Source: Sorangium aterium | GTDB lineage: Bacteria; Myxococcota_A; Polyangia; Polyangiales; Polyangiaceae | Length of the DNA stretch: 64,000 nt | Direction of reading: 5' to 3' | NCBI RefSeq assembly: GCF_028368935.1 | Contig: NZ_JAQNDK010000001.1 | Coordinates: forward strand, 124,001 to 188,000 | Part shown: positions 39,397-47,909 of the stretch, piece by piece | Numbering within the stretch: position 1 is the stretch's first letter | How the letters are laid out: the number at the start of each line of letters is the position of its first letter | Made by a program: the position numbers and the translations under genes | The notes under the pieces: model-generated | Seen by the model: only the letters and a program-made list of their open reading frames with translations | Databases searched by the model: none | Told to the model about the DNA's origin: nothing

Positions 39397-40860
39397 TCAC
39401 GCGTACCCCGCCGCCCCGGCACGCTGGAACCCTTCCTCGAGCTGCGCCTCCATGCGCCGGTAGAGCGCCAGCATCGCCGGCTGCCACGTCCACTTCACCG
39501 ACTCGGGCCGCACCGCCGTCCGGTACGGCGTCTGCCGCGTGAACCCCGGGGGAAGCACCTCGCACGTGTGCCCGAGCTCCTTGTACGCCATCACGAAATC
39601 GTGCCCCCAGCAGCCGTTGTGCCACGCCGAGTACCCGGTCCAGGACGGCGTGTTCTCGAGGTGCAGCACGTGCCCCCGGCAGACGCGGAGCAGCTCGGCG
39701 AGGCGGCCTTTCAGGTCCTCGGGGCGGGTGTGGACCAGCGTCTCCGAGGTGAATACGATATCGAAATGGCCATCCGGGTACGGCAGCGCCCCTGTTGGCG
39801 CTCCGACCCTGACGTGCGCGGCCCGCCACTCAGGTGAGGCCCAGCCGAAGCCGGCCTCCACCATCGTCGGGCTCTGATCGAAGCCGTGCGCGTCGACCCC
39901 CTCGATCTGGCTCAGGTTGAGCAGGTGTCGCCCCGGCCCGCAACCGAACTCGAGCACGCGGCAGGGCGCGTGGTGCGCGACGTGGTCGGCGATCATCACC
40001 TCGGCGATGTGGAAGAACGGGTGCCTCGTCCTGCGCCGATCGTATTCCGACGCCCACGCACAGCCGCTTTGATGCCAGTACGCGTAATTGGGAGCATGGC
40101 TCGCCATGGCAGGGTCTCCTGAGAGGCTGGTGCGGAGCAGATGGCCAAGAAACATGGGTGAACACAGGACCTCGGACCGGCTGCTCCCCTTGAGCCACGC
40201 AGGCATCGACTGGTTCGAGAGCATGTAGCAGTAGGCGTCCGGCTCGAAACGCGCGTGGAAATCGATGAATCCGTCCCTGGGCTCCGGCGCCACCTCGTCG
40301 AGCAGGCGGGCGGCCTGGCTCCAGCAGACCGGCATGATCCACGCGGTGGGTACCATGTGCGTCGATCCAGGGTGCGCCTCGATGGCCGCCGTCAGCGGCA
40401 CGCTGCCGATCTCGAGCCAGTCGATCGGCCGGCGGGCGCGCAGGTGCGCGGCGACCCGCGCGTAGAAGTCCGCGACGACAGGCGCGCCAGGCCGCGCCAG
40501 CAGGAAGTTGTTGGCGATGGCCCCGGCCGGCTCGCGGTACGTCACGAGATCATGCTGGTCGAGCAGCGCGGCGAGCGGCGCGACGGGCCGCAGGAGCACG
40601 CAGTCGGCGTCGATCCAGAAGCCGCCGTAGTGGAGGAGGAGGTACGCGCGGATGTAATCGGCCCGGTGCGCGACGTACAGCGCGTCGATGGGCAGATCGC
40701 GATCGCTCGTCCAGAGCTCGTCGAACGAGGCGCGATCGAGCACCCGCGCGCCCGCGTGGCGGCGGAGGCTGTCGAGGCAGAGCTCCACGTAGGGCGGACA
40801 GGGCCCCTCCCAGTACGTCCACACGGGGGGCGCGTCGCGCCTCGACATCACCTCGCTCAT
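39397..40860 (-). CDS. Glycosyltransferase (GT32-like)-methyltransferase fusion
   Basis: A 487-residue protein. ATG 40860 has a good Shine-Dalgarno (AGGAAGGAG) about eight bases upstream; the longer open frame above it is not protein-like. The N-terminal half (about 10-250) reads VWTYWEGPCPPYV, RADYIRAYLLLHYGG and FWIDADC, the layout of DXD sugar transferases in the capsular/mannosyl GT32 group. The C-terminal half (about 290-440) is a class I SAM methyltransferase (VLEFGCGPGRHLLNL, then GFDQSPTMVEAGF and FDIVFTSETLVH). No signal peptide or membrane segment is seen, so it is probably cytosolic. A role in building and methylating a surface glycan is inferred. It points the same way as the PKS operon but is 518 bases away, and I see no reason to tie it to the polyketide. 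Confidence 0.85.
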   Translation of the reverse strand: MSEVMSRRDAPPVWTYWEGPCPPYVELCLDSLRRHAGARVLDRASFDELWTSDRDLPIDALYVAHRADYIRAYLLLHYGGFWIDADCVLLRPVAPLAALLDQHDLVTYREPAGAIANNFLLARPGAPVVADFYARVAAHLRARRPIDWLEIGSVPLTAAIEAHPGSTHMVPTAWIMPVCWSQAARLLDEVAPEPRDGFIDFHARFEPDAYCYMLSNQSMPAWLKGSSRSEVLCSPMFLGHLLRTSLSGDPAMASHAPNYAYWHQSGCAWASEYDRRRTRHPFFHIAEVMIADHVAHHAPCRVLEFGCGPGRHLLNLSQIEGVDAHGFDQSPTMVEAGFGWASPEWRAAHVRVGAPTGALPYPDGHFDIVFTSETLVHTRPEDLKGRLAELLRVCRGHVLHLENTPSWTGYSAWHNGCWGHDFVMAYKELGHTCEVLPPGFTRQTPYRTAVRPESVKWTWQPAMLALYRRMEAQLEEGFQRAGAAGYA

Positions 40861-41134
40861 CGGGGCGTCTCCTTCCTCACGGGCGCATCTCCGCCGTGGG
40901 GCTCTGGGCGGCGCGCGGCACAACCCTGCTCGAGGAAGCGGCGGATCGCGTGCGCCACGGGCCGGCGGCGGTTCGCGGTCTGCATGACGCACGACACTAG
41001 CGGCGCACACGCGTCGATAGCAAGGCTCGCCGGGCCCGCGGGCGAAGGATCGGAGCTCGCGCGGCCCCATGAGACTGAAGATTGTTCGTCCGGCGTGTCT
41101 CGGATCGGGTCTTGAATTATGTCGAAGGCATGTT
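40861..41134. promoter_or_regulatory. Divergent intergenic region between two glycosyltransferase fusions
   Basis: Promoters for the minus-strand gene (start 40860) and the plus-strand gene (start 41135) should both lie here. The last 50 bases before 41135 are A/T-richer (ATTGTTCG, TTGAATTATG), but no clear promoter pair is evident. Confidence 0.4.
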
Positions 41135-44100
41135 ATGGCAGTTTCCGTCAATCTGCCTGACGAGCAGATTCTCGCCGCGCCCCATAGTTCGTGTCTCGTT
41201 TCGAGTGAGCACATGCCCTTCCGGAACGTTTATGCCTGCCTCGTGCACGAGGACCGTGAGAGCGTCATCGACCTGATACGGAATCTCCACTACCTCGATC
41301 CTGCATCGGCAATCCTCCTCTACAACGGCGGCACGAACCGCAAGCTCCTCGGCGACGATTTCCCCTTCGAGCAGTACGGCGCCATGGTCCACCCGGCGCC
41401 GCGGCCGATGAAGTGGGGCTACCTGCATGGCTTCGCCGTCGATTGCATGCGCTTTGCGCTGGAGTCGCTCCCGTTCGACGCGATGACGGTTGTCGACTCG
41501 GACCAGCTCGCGACCAGGCCCGGCTACTCGGGCCACCTCGAGGCGTTCCTCGCTTCGCGACCGCGTGTGGGCCTGCTCGGCAACTCCCCCGCTCCACAGG
41601 GCCCCGTCCCGACGATGCCGCCGGCGATCGCCGCCCGCCGCGAGATCGACCTCTGGCGGCGCTTTCTCCGGCGCTTCCCTGACGGGGAGGCGAAGTTCGT
41701 TCACTGGACCTTCTGGCCCTCGACGGTGATCACCGCCGCGGCCGCGCGCGAGATCGTCTCGCTCTTCCGTGACGAGGAGCTCCAGGCCATCTTGCAGCGC
41801 TCGCGCATGTGGGCCACGGAGGAGGTGCTCTTCCCGACGCTCACCGCGCTCCTCGGCTATGAGGTCGCCGAGAACCCGTGCAGCTACGAGTATGTCAAGT
41901 TTCGCGTCCAGTATTCGGTCGCGCAGCTCAACACGGCCTTTGCCGATCCGCGCGTCTACTGGGTCCACCCCATCCCGAGGCGCTCGCAGGACCCGCTCCG
42001 GCGCCATATCCGGGCTCGCTTCAGCAACTACGGCGAGCCCGCCGCGGCGTTGCCTCCCGCGAACGCCGCGGCAGAGCGCGCTGGCAAGAACGGCCCCGTT
42101 CCGCCCCCCGGGCCCGAAGCTCTCTCGTGGGCGCAGAGCGCCCCCCGAGACAGACGCGACGTCCTCCTCGCCACGCGCGTCCTCGCCGAGATGCGGCCGA
42201 TCGAAGGCTGGCTCTCGGACGACGAGGCAGATCTGCTCATCGCTGCCGCCGGCCGCGCCCTGTACGAATTCTCAGCCACCCACGCGATGGTGGAGATCGG
42301 CAGCTATTGCGGCAAGGCCACGCTCGTGCTTGGCCGCACCGCACAGGCGATCCAGCCGGAGGCGCGGCTCTTCGCGATCGATCCGCACGACGGCAGAGTC
42401 GGCGCCCGCGACACCGGCCTGTCGGTCACGTCCCCGACGCGCGCGCGGTTCGATTTCACCGTCGCGGCCGCGGGCCTTGGCGAGCAGGTCGTGACGATCG
42501 AGAAGCGCGCACCCGAGGTGGCGTGGCAGGGGCCGGTGAGCCTGCTCCTCGTCGATGGCCTGCACGACTACGAGAGCGTACGCGAAGATTTCGAGCACTT
42601 CGAGCGATGGATCGCGCCGTTCGGGTACGTGGCCTTCCACGATCATGCCGGTTACTTTCCTGGCGTCATCCAGGTCGTCGACGAGCTCTGCGCATCCGGC
42701 TCCTATCGCCGGATCGGGGCCGTGGGGACCCTGGTCGTGCTCCAGAAGGCGCAGCCCGCGGGCGAGGCGCCGCGCCTGCTCCTCCGCTGCCCGATCCTCG
42801 CCGAGATGAAGGCCATCGAGGGCTGGCTCTCGGAAGAGGAGGCCGATCTGGTCATCACCGCGGCCGCTCGCGCGCTCGAGGAGTTGCCAGCGTCGCACGC
42901 GATGGTGGAGATCGGCAGCTATTGCGGCAAGGCTACCGTCGTCCTCGGCCGCGTGGTCCAGGCCCTGCGGCCGGAGGCCCGCATCTATGCCATCGATCCG
43001 CATGACGGCCGCGTGGGCGCCCGCGACTGGCGGATCGTGAGCACACCGCCGACGCGGCTCAAATTCGACCGCACGATCGCCCACGCGGAGCTCGGCGCGT
43101 ACATCGTGCCCCTCCAGAGGCGCGCGCCCGAGGTGGCGTGGGCAGGCCCGGTCAGCTTGCTCCTTGTCGACGGGCTGCACGATGAGGCGAGCGTGCGCAG
43201 TGACTTCGCGCACTTCGATCCGTGGGTTGTCGAGGGCGGGTATGTCCTCTTCCACGATTACGGCGGTGGATATCCCGGGGTGACGCGGGTGGTGGACGCG
43301 ATCCTCTGCGCAGGCGCGTACGTCCAAGTGCACGCCGAAGGCAGCATGATCCTGCTCAAGAAACGGGCTGCGCCGCTTGAAGCCGGGCCTCTCGCTGCGC
43401 GAGGTGTGGGATCGGAGGCACCCGCCCCAACGCTGGATGCCCCGCCGCCGCCCGCTCCACCGCTGCGAATCGAGCTCTCGGAGCAGCCGCTCGTCACCGC
43501 GATCATGCCCACGGCCGACCGCCGCCGCTTCATCCCTCACGCGATCCGCCACTTCCAGAAGCAGGATTACCCGAACCGCGAGCTCGTCATCGTCGATGAC
43601 GGCGCGGATCCCGTGAACGACATCGTCCCCGACGATCCGTGCATTCGCTACCTGCGCTTGCCTTCCCGGCGGACGGTGGGGTGGAAGCGCAACTATGCCT
43701 GCCGCGAGGCGCGAGGCGAGGTGATCATCCACTGGGACGATGACGACTGGATGGCCGATAACCGGATCCGCTACCAGGTCGAGCGCCTTCTCGTCGAGCG
43801 CGCGGCGCTGTCGGGCCTCTCGCGTATCCTCTATTACCAGCCCGCCTCCGGGAAAACGTGGCAATTTGTCTACGGCGGCGGGCCGTCACGGTGGTTCGGA
43901 GGCAATACGCTCTGCTACCGCAAGGCGCTCTGGGCGAAGAACCCGTTTCCGGACATCAACGTCGGCGAGGACGCGCGCTTTGTCTGGAGCGATCGGGCCA
44001 GTCCGATGACGGCGCTCGAGGACGACTCCTTCATCGTGGGCATCATCCACAGCGCCAACGTGAGCCCGAAGCGGGTGGGCAACAACGCCTTCCGGCCCCT

Positions 44101-44182
44101 CGCCCCCGAGCGAATCCGCACGGTGATGGGCGACGATTTCGAGGCGTACCGGGCGCTGCTCGCGAGCGAGCGCAGGCAATGA
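41135..44182 (+). CDS. Four-domain GT-MT-MT-GT2 protein
   Basis: A protein of about 1015 residues. ATG 41135 is preferred because GAAGG lies six bases upstream; ATG 41069 adds 22 unconvincing residues. Order: an N-terminal GT-A-like region (25-270: VYACLVHEDRESVIDLIRNL, TVVDSDQLATRPGYSG, resembling core-2/I-branching transferases); two tandem SAM methyltransferases (about 350-545 and 555-750), each with MVEIGSYCGKAT, AIDPHDGRVGARD, LLLVDGLHD and a FHD motif; and a C-terminal family 2 glycosyltransferase (780-1000: TAIMPTADRRRFIPHAIRHF, ELVIVDDGADP, IIHWDDDDWMADNRI). The two methyltransferases are a 615-base in-frame duplication. Such a chain could add and methylate several sugars, for O-antigen or spore/capsule glycan; this is inference. 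A Pro/Ala-rich linker precedes the GT2 part. Confidence 0.88.
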   Translation: MAVSVNLPDEQILAAPHSSCLVSSEHMPFRNVYACLVHEDRESVIDLIRNLHYLDPASAILLYNGGTNRKLLGDDFPFEQYGAMVHPAPRPMKWGYLHGFAVDCMRFALESLPFDAMTVVDSDQLATRPGYSGHLEAFLASRPRVGLLGNSPAPQGPVPTMPPAIAARREIDLWRRFLRRFPDGEAKFVHWTFWPSTVITAAAAREIVSLFRDEELQAILQRSRMWATEEVLFPTLTALLGYEVAENPCSYEYVKFRVQYSVAQLNTAFADPRVYWVHPIPRRSQDPLRRHIRARFSNYGEPAAALPPANAAAERAGKNGPVPPPGPEALSWAQSAPRDRRDVLLATRVLAEMRPIEGWLSDDEADLLIAAAGRALYEFSATHAMVEIGSYCGKATLVLGRTAQAIQPEARLFAIDPHDGRVGARDTGLSVTSPTRARFDFTVAAAGLGEQVVTIEKRAPEVAWQGPVSLLLVDGLHDYESVREDFEHFERWIAPFGYVAFHDHAGYFPGVIQVVDELCASGSYRRIGAVGTLVVLQKAQPAGEAPRLLLRCPILAEMKAIEGWLSEEEADLVITAAARALEELPASHAMVEIGSYCGKATVVLGRVVQALRPEARIYAIDPHDGRVGARDWRIVSTPPTRLKFDRTIAHAELGAYIVPLQRRAPEVAWAGPVSLLLVDGLHDEASVRSDFAHFDPWVVEGGYVLFHDYGGGYPGVTRVVDAILCAGAYVQVHAEGSMILLKKRAAPLEAGPLAARGVGSEAPAPTLDAPPPPAPPLRIELSEQPLVTAIMPTADRRRFIPHAIRHFQKQDYPNRELVIVDDGADPVNDIVPDDPCIRYLRLPSRRTVGWKRNYACREARGEVIIHWDDDDWMADNRIRYQVERLLVERAALSGLSRILYYQPASGKTWQFVYGGGPSRWFGGNTLCYRKALWAKNPFPDINVGEDARFVWSDRASPMTALEDDSFIVGIIHSANVSPKRVGNNAFRPLAPERIRTVMGDDFEAYRALLASERRQ
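42182..43370. repeat. Intragenic tandem duplication of a methyltransferase domain
   Basis: Two in-frame copies start near 42182 and 42797, an offset of 615 bases or 205 codons. They share long conserved stretches (LAEM..IEGWLS, THAMVEIGSYCGKAT against SHAMVEIGSYCGKAT). The copies differ mainly after the DGRVGARD segment. Confidence 0.85.
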
Positions 44183-44965
44183 GGCGGCCTCCGTCCGAGG
44201 CGGCCTGGATGACCGGGAGCGGTCGACTCCACCGCGCCCTTGAGCCTCGACATGCCAGAGCAAGCGGCGCGGGAGAACACGGTGGCGCTCGGGGCCAACC
44301 TCTCGGAGCCCCTGTCCGGTGGACGTCAGGGTAGTCGCCGCACGGGCCTGCATTCAGGCAGCGAGCGCCCCTTGCCTGAAGCCTCCCTGAGCTCGTCGGG
44401 CTGATGCCGTCCGAGACGGACAGCGCTGACCGGTGTCCAGTGCGCGCCTCGCCCGACCAGCGCTCGGCATGGCGCCGCCAGGCTCGCACATCGACGCGCT
44501 CGCGGGCTCGCTCTCGCTGATCCGATCGTGTGCCACCCATGAGGGCGGGCGCCAGCGGGTGAGAGCCAGGCGTACCCAGGCGCGCTGCAGAGACCAGAAC
44601 GGTGGTCCGGCACATCGCGGTCTCAGGTCCCGACGCCTCGAGGGCGGGGGCTACCGCCGGGAGAGGCGGCTCGGGCCTTCCCTGTCGGCACCGCGCGACC
44701 GCCCACGTTGAACCCCAATGTCATGACGACGCAGGGTACGGAAGCAGCGCCACGTCGTCCGGACCTGTTACCTCGATTGCATTTGTAATTGACATGAGAA
44801 ACCTGCCTGGAGTCTCATGGCCCAGGTCACCGGAGCCACGAAGGCTCCCAGGCGGCAATAGCCTCGCCTCATGGGAAAACGCAGCGGAGTCTACCCGGCT
44901 GGCGATGCGGCTGGCCCCTCTTGCGAATACGCTAGTACCACATTTGCACACAGGGCGAATACTCC
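44183..44965. other. Gene-poor intergenic stretch
   Basis: About 780 bases without a supportable gene; short open frames on both strands have arbitrary, Arg/Pro-rich translations. GC drops towards the right end, upstream of the PLAT gene. A TTGACA at 44789-44794 is the only promoter-like box I see, and it lacks a matching -10 at normal spacing. Confidence 0.5.
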
Positions 44966-45871
44966 ATGACGCAATACAAGATAACGACCGTAACCGGGAC
45001 TATGCAGTATGCTCAGACATATTCGCATATCTTCGTTACCATCCACGGCAGGCAGGCGTCCTCCAAGGAGTACCCGCTCAAAGACCGCGAGGGGGGCGGC
45101 CTGCCCTTTCAGCTCGGCAAGACCGACGTCTTCGACATTGACATCGACGAGGAGATCGGCGAGCCGATCTCTGTATTTGTCCGCACCGACAACGAAAATT
45201 CGAACGCAGGCTGGTGGCTGGTCAAGCTCACCGTTCAAGACAACATCCCGCGAACGCCCTGCGAGTTCCCGTGCAACGCCTGGATTGGGTCGGACGGTTC
45301 CCAACCCGATGATCCCAACACTCCATGGCAGAGGACGCTCGAGCGGAACTACCCCATCGTCCTCGACTACTGTGAGCTCGGGGGGAGACTCCCGAACGGC
45401 TGGAACGACGAGGGCGGCGCGGCCGCCACGTTCACGATCTATTCCAAGGACTACCGCCTGCGGCTACCGGTGTGCATGTGGCAGCTTGACGACCACAATC
45501 AAGCCACCGGGTTGACAGTCACTGCGACAGTGGAGCATTTCGATCGCAACGGCGTCGTCGATGTATGCACCTTGAACCTGGTGTTCACCGCGAACGGAGC
45601 CCTGCAGAGCGCTCAGGGCACCCTGAGCGCCCGCGACGCCCAGCGACCGCTGAATCTCGAGTGGAGCGCGCCGGAACCATCGCCCGCGATCCCTCTGGTC
45701 GTGCAGCTGTCCGGCAAGCTCTTCGACGACGCCGGCGGCTTCCTCGTCCACCTCGGACCCAAGCCGGGTCAACTCAACTTCCCCGCCATCATCAACCACG
45801 TGATCAACAAAATCGACGCGTGCATCTTCGTCCGAGAGCGAGACCAGGTGAATGGAGAGGCGAAGTCATGA
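44966..45871 (+). CDS. PLAT/LH2-domain protein
   Basis: A 301-residue protein. Residues 3-95 fit a PLAT/LH2 beta-sandwich: YKITTVTGTMQYAQTYSHIF, VTIHGRQASSKEYPL, VFDIDIDEEIGEPISVFVRT and GWWLVKLTVQD. PLAT domains bind lipids or membrane proteins and often sit beside lipid-modifying or toxin domains. The remaining 200 residues (GRLPNGWNDEGGAA, then a second beta-rich block ending VINKIDACIFVRERD) match nothing I recognise. There is no obvious signal peptide. The gene overlaps the next by four bases (ATGA at 45868-45871). Its DNA is less GC-rich than the PKS or glycosyltransferase genes. It faces the injection-system locus tail to tail, so a related membrane-targeted role is possible but unproven. 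Confidence 0.75.
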   Translation: MTQYKITTVTGTMQYAQTYSHIFVTIHGRQASSKEYPLKDREGGGLPFQLGKTDVFDIDIDEEIGEPISVFVRTDNENSNAGWWLVKLTVQDNIPRTPCEFPCNAWIGSDGSQPDDPNTPWQRTLERNYPIVLDYCELGGRLPNGWNDEGGAAATFTIYSKDYRLRLPVCMWQLDDHNQATGLTVTATVEHFDRNGVVDVCTLNLVFTANGALQSAQGTLSARDAQRPLNLEWSAPEPSPAIPLVVQLSGKLFDDAGGFLVHLGPKPGQLNFPAIINHVINKIDACIFVRERDQVNGEAKS

Positions 45872-46350
45872 TCCACGTGAACATCGACCAACTGGGAGCC
45901 CTGCTCAACGCTGGCTATGGGTGGGATCAAGAAGACGGGAATGCCGCGAGTTACCAAAACAACGGCTTCTACTATAAGGTGTGGAAGCCGGACACCTCGG
46001 TCTCCTATGGAGAAAAGGGTCTGTTCGTTTCGACGAGGATCGACCGGCCGGACACGCCGCCCAGATCGGACTGTTGCGTGCTGATGCTTTGGTTCGACGA
46101 CCAGGGTACCCTTATCCAGGCGGGTGCCTACATCAACCTGGACACCGGCGATCCAGCGGATGGCGTGAGCTTCTCGACGGTCACCGGTGCCAGCGCCGAG
46201 GATATCGCCGAAGACCTTCGCAAGGCCATAGCTGCTCAGCTCCAGCAGTACTTGGTGGACCGGCCTGGCCGCGCAAACTACTCGAACGTCGTGAAAAGAA
46301 ACATTCTCGACGTCAGTGCCTGCATATCGCTTGACAGCTCTCGGTTGTGA
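45868..46350 (+). CDS. Unrecognised 160-residue protein
   Basis: ATG 45868 overlaps the stop of the PLAT gene (ATGA) and has GGAGAGG seven bases upstream, so start and coupling are well supported. The protein begins MIHVNIDQLGALLNAGYGWD and has a central beta-rich part (KVWKPDTSVSYGEKGLFVST, CCVLMLWFDDQGTLIQAGAY) with a vicinal Cys pair. A helical stretch (ASAEDIAEDLRKAIAAQLQQ) follows. There is no signal peptide or membrane segment. I do not recognise the family. It is co-transcribed with the PLAT gene and is probably a partner of it. GC is moderate. Confidence 0.7.
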   Translation: MIHVNIDQLGALLNAGYGWDQEDGNAASYQNNGFYYKVWKPDTSVSYGEKGLFVSTRIDRPDTPPRSDCCVLMLWFDDQGTLIQAGAYINLDTGDPADGVSFSTVTGASAEDIAEDLRKAIAAQLQQYLVDRPGRANYSNVVKRNILDVSACISLDSSRL

Positions 46351-46434
46351 ACTACACAATCCGAGACACACTCAAAACGAAACGCGACATACCTGAACCG
46401 AGACAGCAGAGCGAGAGAGAAGAAGGAGAACGAC

Positions 46435-46893
46435 ATGTTGGATCTTCGACCGATTGGTGACCAATCAGCTCCTGGTGCCAAATGGCTGGTGGCAGCGGCT
46501 CAGGGCAAACGCAGCATTTCCGCCCAGTTCGTAAACAACCTCAACGAAGCAATCCAGGTGGTGAGCTTTAGCCAGAGCGGCGACGCTACGGACTGGATGG
46601 ATGGCATGGCGCCGTATGACGGCCAGATCATCCCGCCTGTTGGCAACAACGCTATTTGGGTCGGAACCTACATAGACACCGTTAGCTTCAATGAGTTCGG
46701 CTTCACGATCACGCTTTACTGCGCTGGCCAGCAGGTTAGGTTCACGGCGAAGAAGCCGAAAACTGGCGCCGCCACGATAACATATGATCCGGAAAGTCCG
46801 CCAGGGCTTTCTATACCTAAGCCTATTGTGGTCGCAAACGCGACGGGCAACTACCCCAATGGTACAGTAACCATAAGTAAATCGAATCTTTAG
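46435..46893 (+). CDS. Unrecognised beta-rich 152-residue protein
   Basis: A strong Shine-Dalgarno (GAAGGAGAA) seven bases before ATG 46435 supports the start. The sequence is rich in beta-strand patterns (KRSISAQFVNNLNEAIQVVS, NAIWVGTYIDTVSFNEFGFT, QQVRFTAKKPKTGAATITYD) and ends in a Val/Asn/Thr-rich strand. It looks like a small secreted-type or lectin/aegerolysin-like sandwich, but there is no signal peptide and no family match I can defend. It is the last plus-strand gene before the converging injection-system operon. Codon use is noticeably less GC-biased than in the PKS genes. Confidence 0.65.
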   Translation: MLDLRPIGDQSAPGAKWLVAAAQGKRSISAQFVNNLNEAIQVVSFSQSGDATDWMDGMAPYDGQIIPPVGNNAIWVGTYIDTVSFNEFGFTITLYCAGQQVRFTAKKPKTGAATITYDPESPPGLSIPKPIVVANATGNYPNGTVTISKSNL

Positions 46894-46902
46894 CAGCCTA
46901 AG

Positions 46903-46940
46903 CGATGAGCCGGCTCAAGGCCGATGAGCCGGCTCAAGGC
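46903..46940. repeat. 19-bp perfect tandem repeat with internal palindromes
   Basis: Two adjacent identical 19-base units each contain the perfect palindrome GAGCCGGCTC (46907-46916 and 46926-46935). They lie ten bases after the last plus-strand stop codon and could form alternative hairpins, possibly acting in transcript end formation. Confidence 0.85.
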
Positions 46941-47224
46941 CGGGGGGCTGGAAGCAGCTCGAATCTTCCCACATGCTCTTGATCACCGATCATTGTCATC
47001 GGTAGCCTCCAGCATCTTCGACAGGGGCACTTCCCGCCGGCGCTCGTTGTGAACCGCAAGAGCCAGCCAGCCGGAAGCGGCGCTGGTAAATGGAGCCGAG
47101 CGCCGCAGCGCGATGCGCTCGACCGGCAGGTGCTCCGGCAGCTTCTGCCGTCCGTGCGGGGTGATCCTTCGCCCGTTGGTGCCGCCTCCGGAGGAGCCGG
47201 GCAGCGCCGCCGCCTTCAGGCGAG

Positions 47225-47279
47225 CTCGCCGTGCAGCGCCGGCCGGCTCCGCTGAGCCCGCGGGCAGCTGCACGGCGAG
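47225..47279. terminator. Candidate bidirectional hairpin between convergent operons
   Basis: CTCGCCGTGCAG (47225-47236) is perfectly inverted as CTGCACGGCGAG (47268-47279), giving a 12-bp stem with a 31-base loop. There is no T tract on either side, so an intrinsic terminator is uncertain. Position between convergent genes is the main argument. Confidence 0.4.
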
Positions 47280-47384
47280 AGCGCCGGCCGGCAGAGCGCG
47301 AGCAGCTCAGGTGAGCTCAGGGAGCCGGAGGCGGCGCAGCCTCGACGAGGCGGACCTCTCCATCGAGCGCGTCCCCTTGGCCTC

Positions 47385-47789
47385 TCATCCCGCTGGCGGC
47401 GATTCAGGCCGCGGCACCTCCTCCAGCGTTACCGAGACGACAACGGCGTCGGGCCGCCTGTCATCGACCTCGTAGGGGAGCACCCGGAGGACGTCCTTCA
47501 GGGTCTCCTCGGGTTGAGCGCTGAAATCGAACGCGCCGACCCACGGGAGGGACCACGACACCTTGACATACCCGTGCACCGACCCGACCCGCACGAAAGC
47601 GCTCGTGCCGGCCACGATCTCCTGGGATTCGCTGCCCCAGACCGCAACCTGCTTCTGGATGTCAGCGCCCTGCTTCGCCTCCACGTCCTTCGTCCAGATC
47701 CCCCGGAGGACGGCGCAGCCGTGCACCGTCAGGGTCTGATTCGTGTTGTTCTGAAAGATCACCTTCACGCTGCGATACGTGGTCGCCAT
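47385..47789 (-). CDS. Aegerolysin-like small protein A
   Basis: A 134-residue protein. ATG 47789 has GGAGG six bases upstream; the longer open frame is rejected. It begins MATTYRSVKVIFQNNTNQTL and follows an aegerolysin-like beta-sandwich plan: an N-terminal strand with NNT, then RGIWTKD, a VAVWGSES segment, a Gly/Val strand (AFVRVGSVHGYVKVSW) and LPWVGAFDF. Aegerolysins are 130-140-residue lipid-binding proteins, some acting with a MACPF pore-former; this family call is by pattern only. It is paralogous to the next two small proteins and is the last gene of the injection-system operon, an effector or accessory position. No signal peptide is seen, as fits cargo loaded from the cytosol. Confidence 0.7.
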   Translation of the reverse strand: MATTYRSVKVIFQNNTNQTLTVHGCAVLRGIWTKDVEAKQGADIQKQVAVWGSESQEIVAGTSAFVRVGSVHGYVKVSWSLPWVGAFDFSAQPEETLKDVLRVLPYEVDDRRPDAVVVSVTLEEVPRPESPPAG

Positions 47790-47909
47790 TGCACCCTCCG
47801 GCGCGCTCGAGGCGCGCACTCCTTGTGTTCCACTCCAGCGAGCAGCGCGGGGCGCCGCTCGCCTCACCGAACCCTTGCTCCCCCGGGCCCCCCGTCGTCC
47901 CTCCGTCGC

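Larger units (their letters stand above)
46894..47384. other. Convergent intergenic region
   Basis: About 490 bases between the plus-strand trio and the last minus-strand injection-system gene. It holds the 19-base tandem repeat and an inverted repeat at 47225-47279, but no credible gene. Confidence 0.55.

Noticed and set aside
41069-41134. Upstream start (ATG 41069) for the four-domain GT protein
   Set aside because: It adds 22 residues without conservation-like character and has only a distant GGAG, while ATG 41135 has GAAGG at six bases. It cannot be fully excluded.
44787-44830. Promoter with TTGACA at 44789-44794
   Set aside because: No -10-like hexamer at 16-18 bases; the sequence there is GTCTCAT. 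Kept only as a note.
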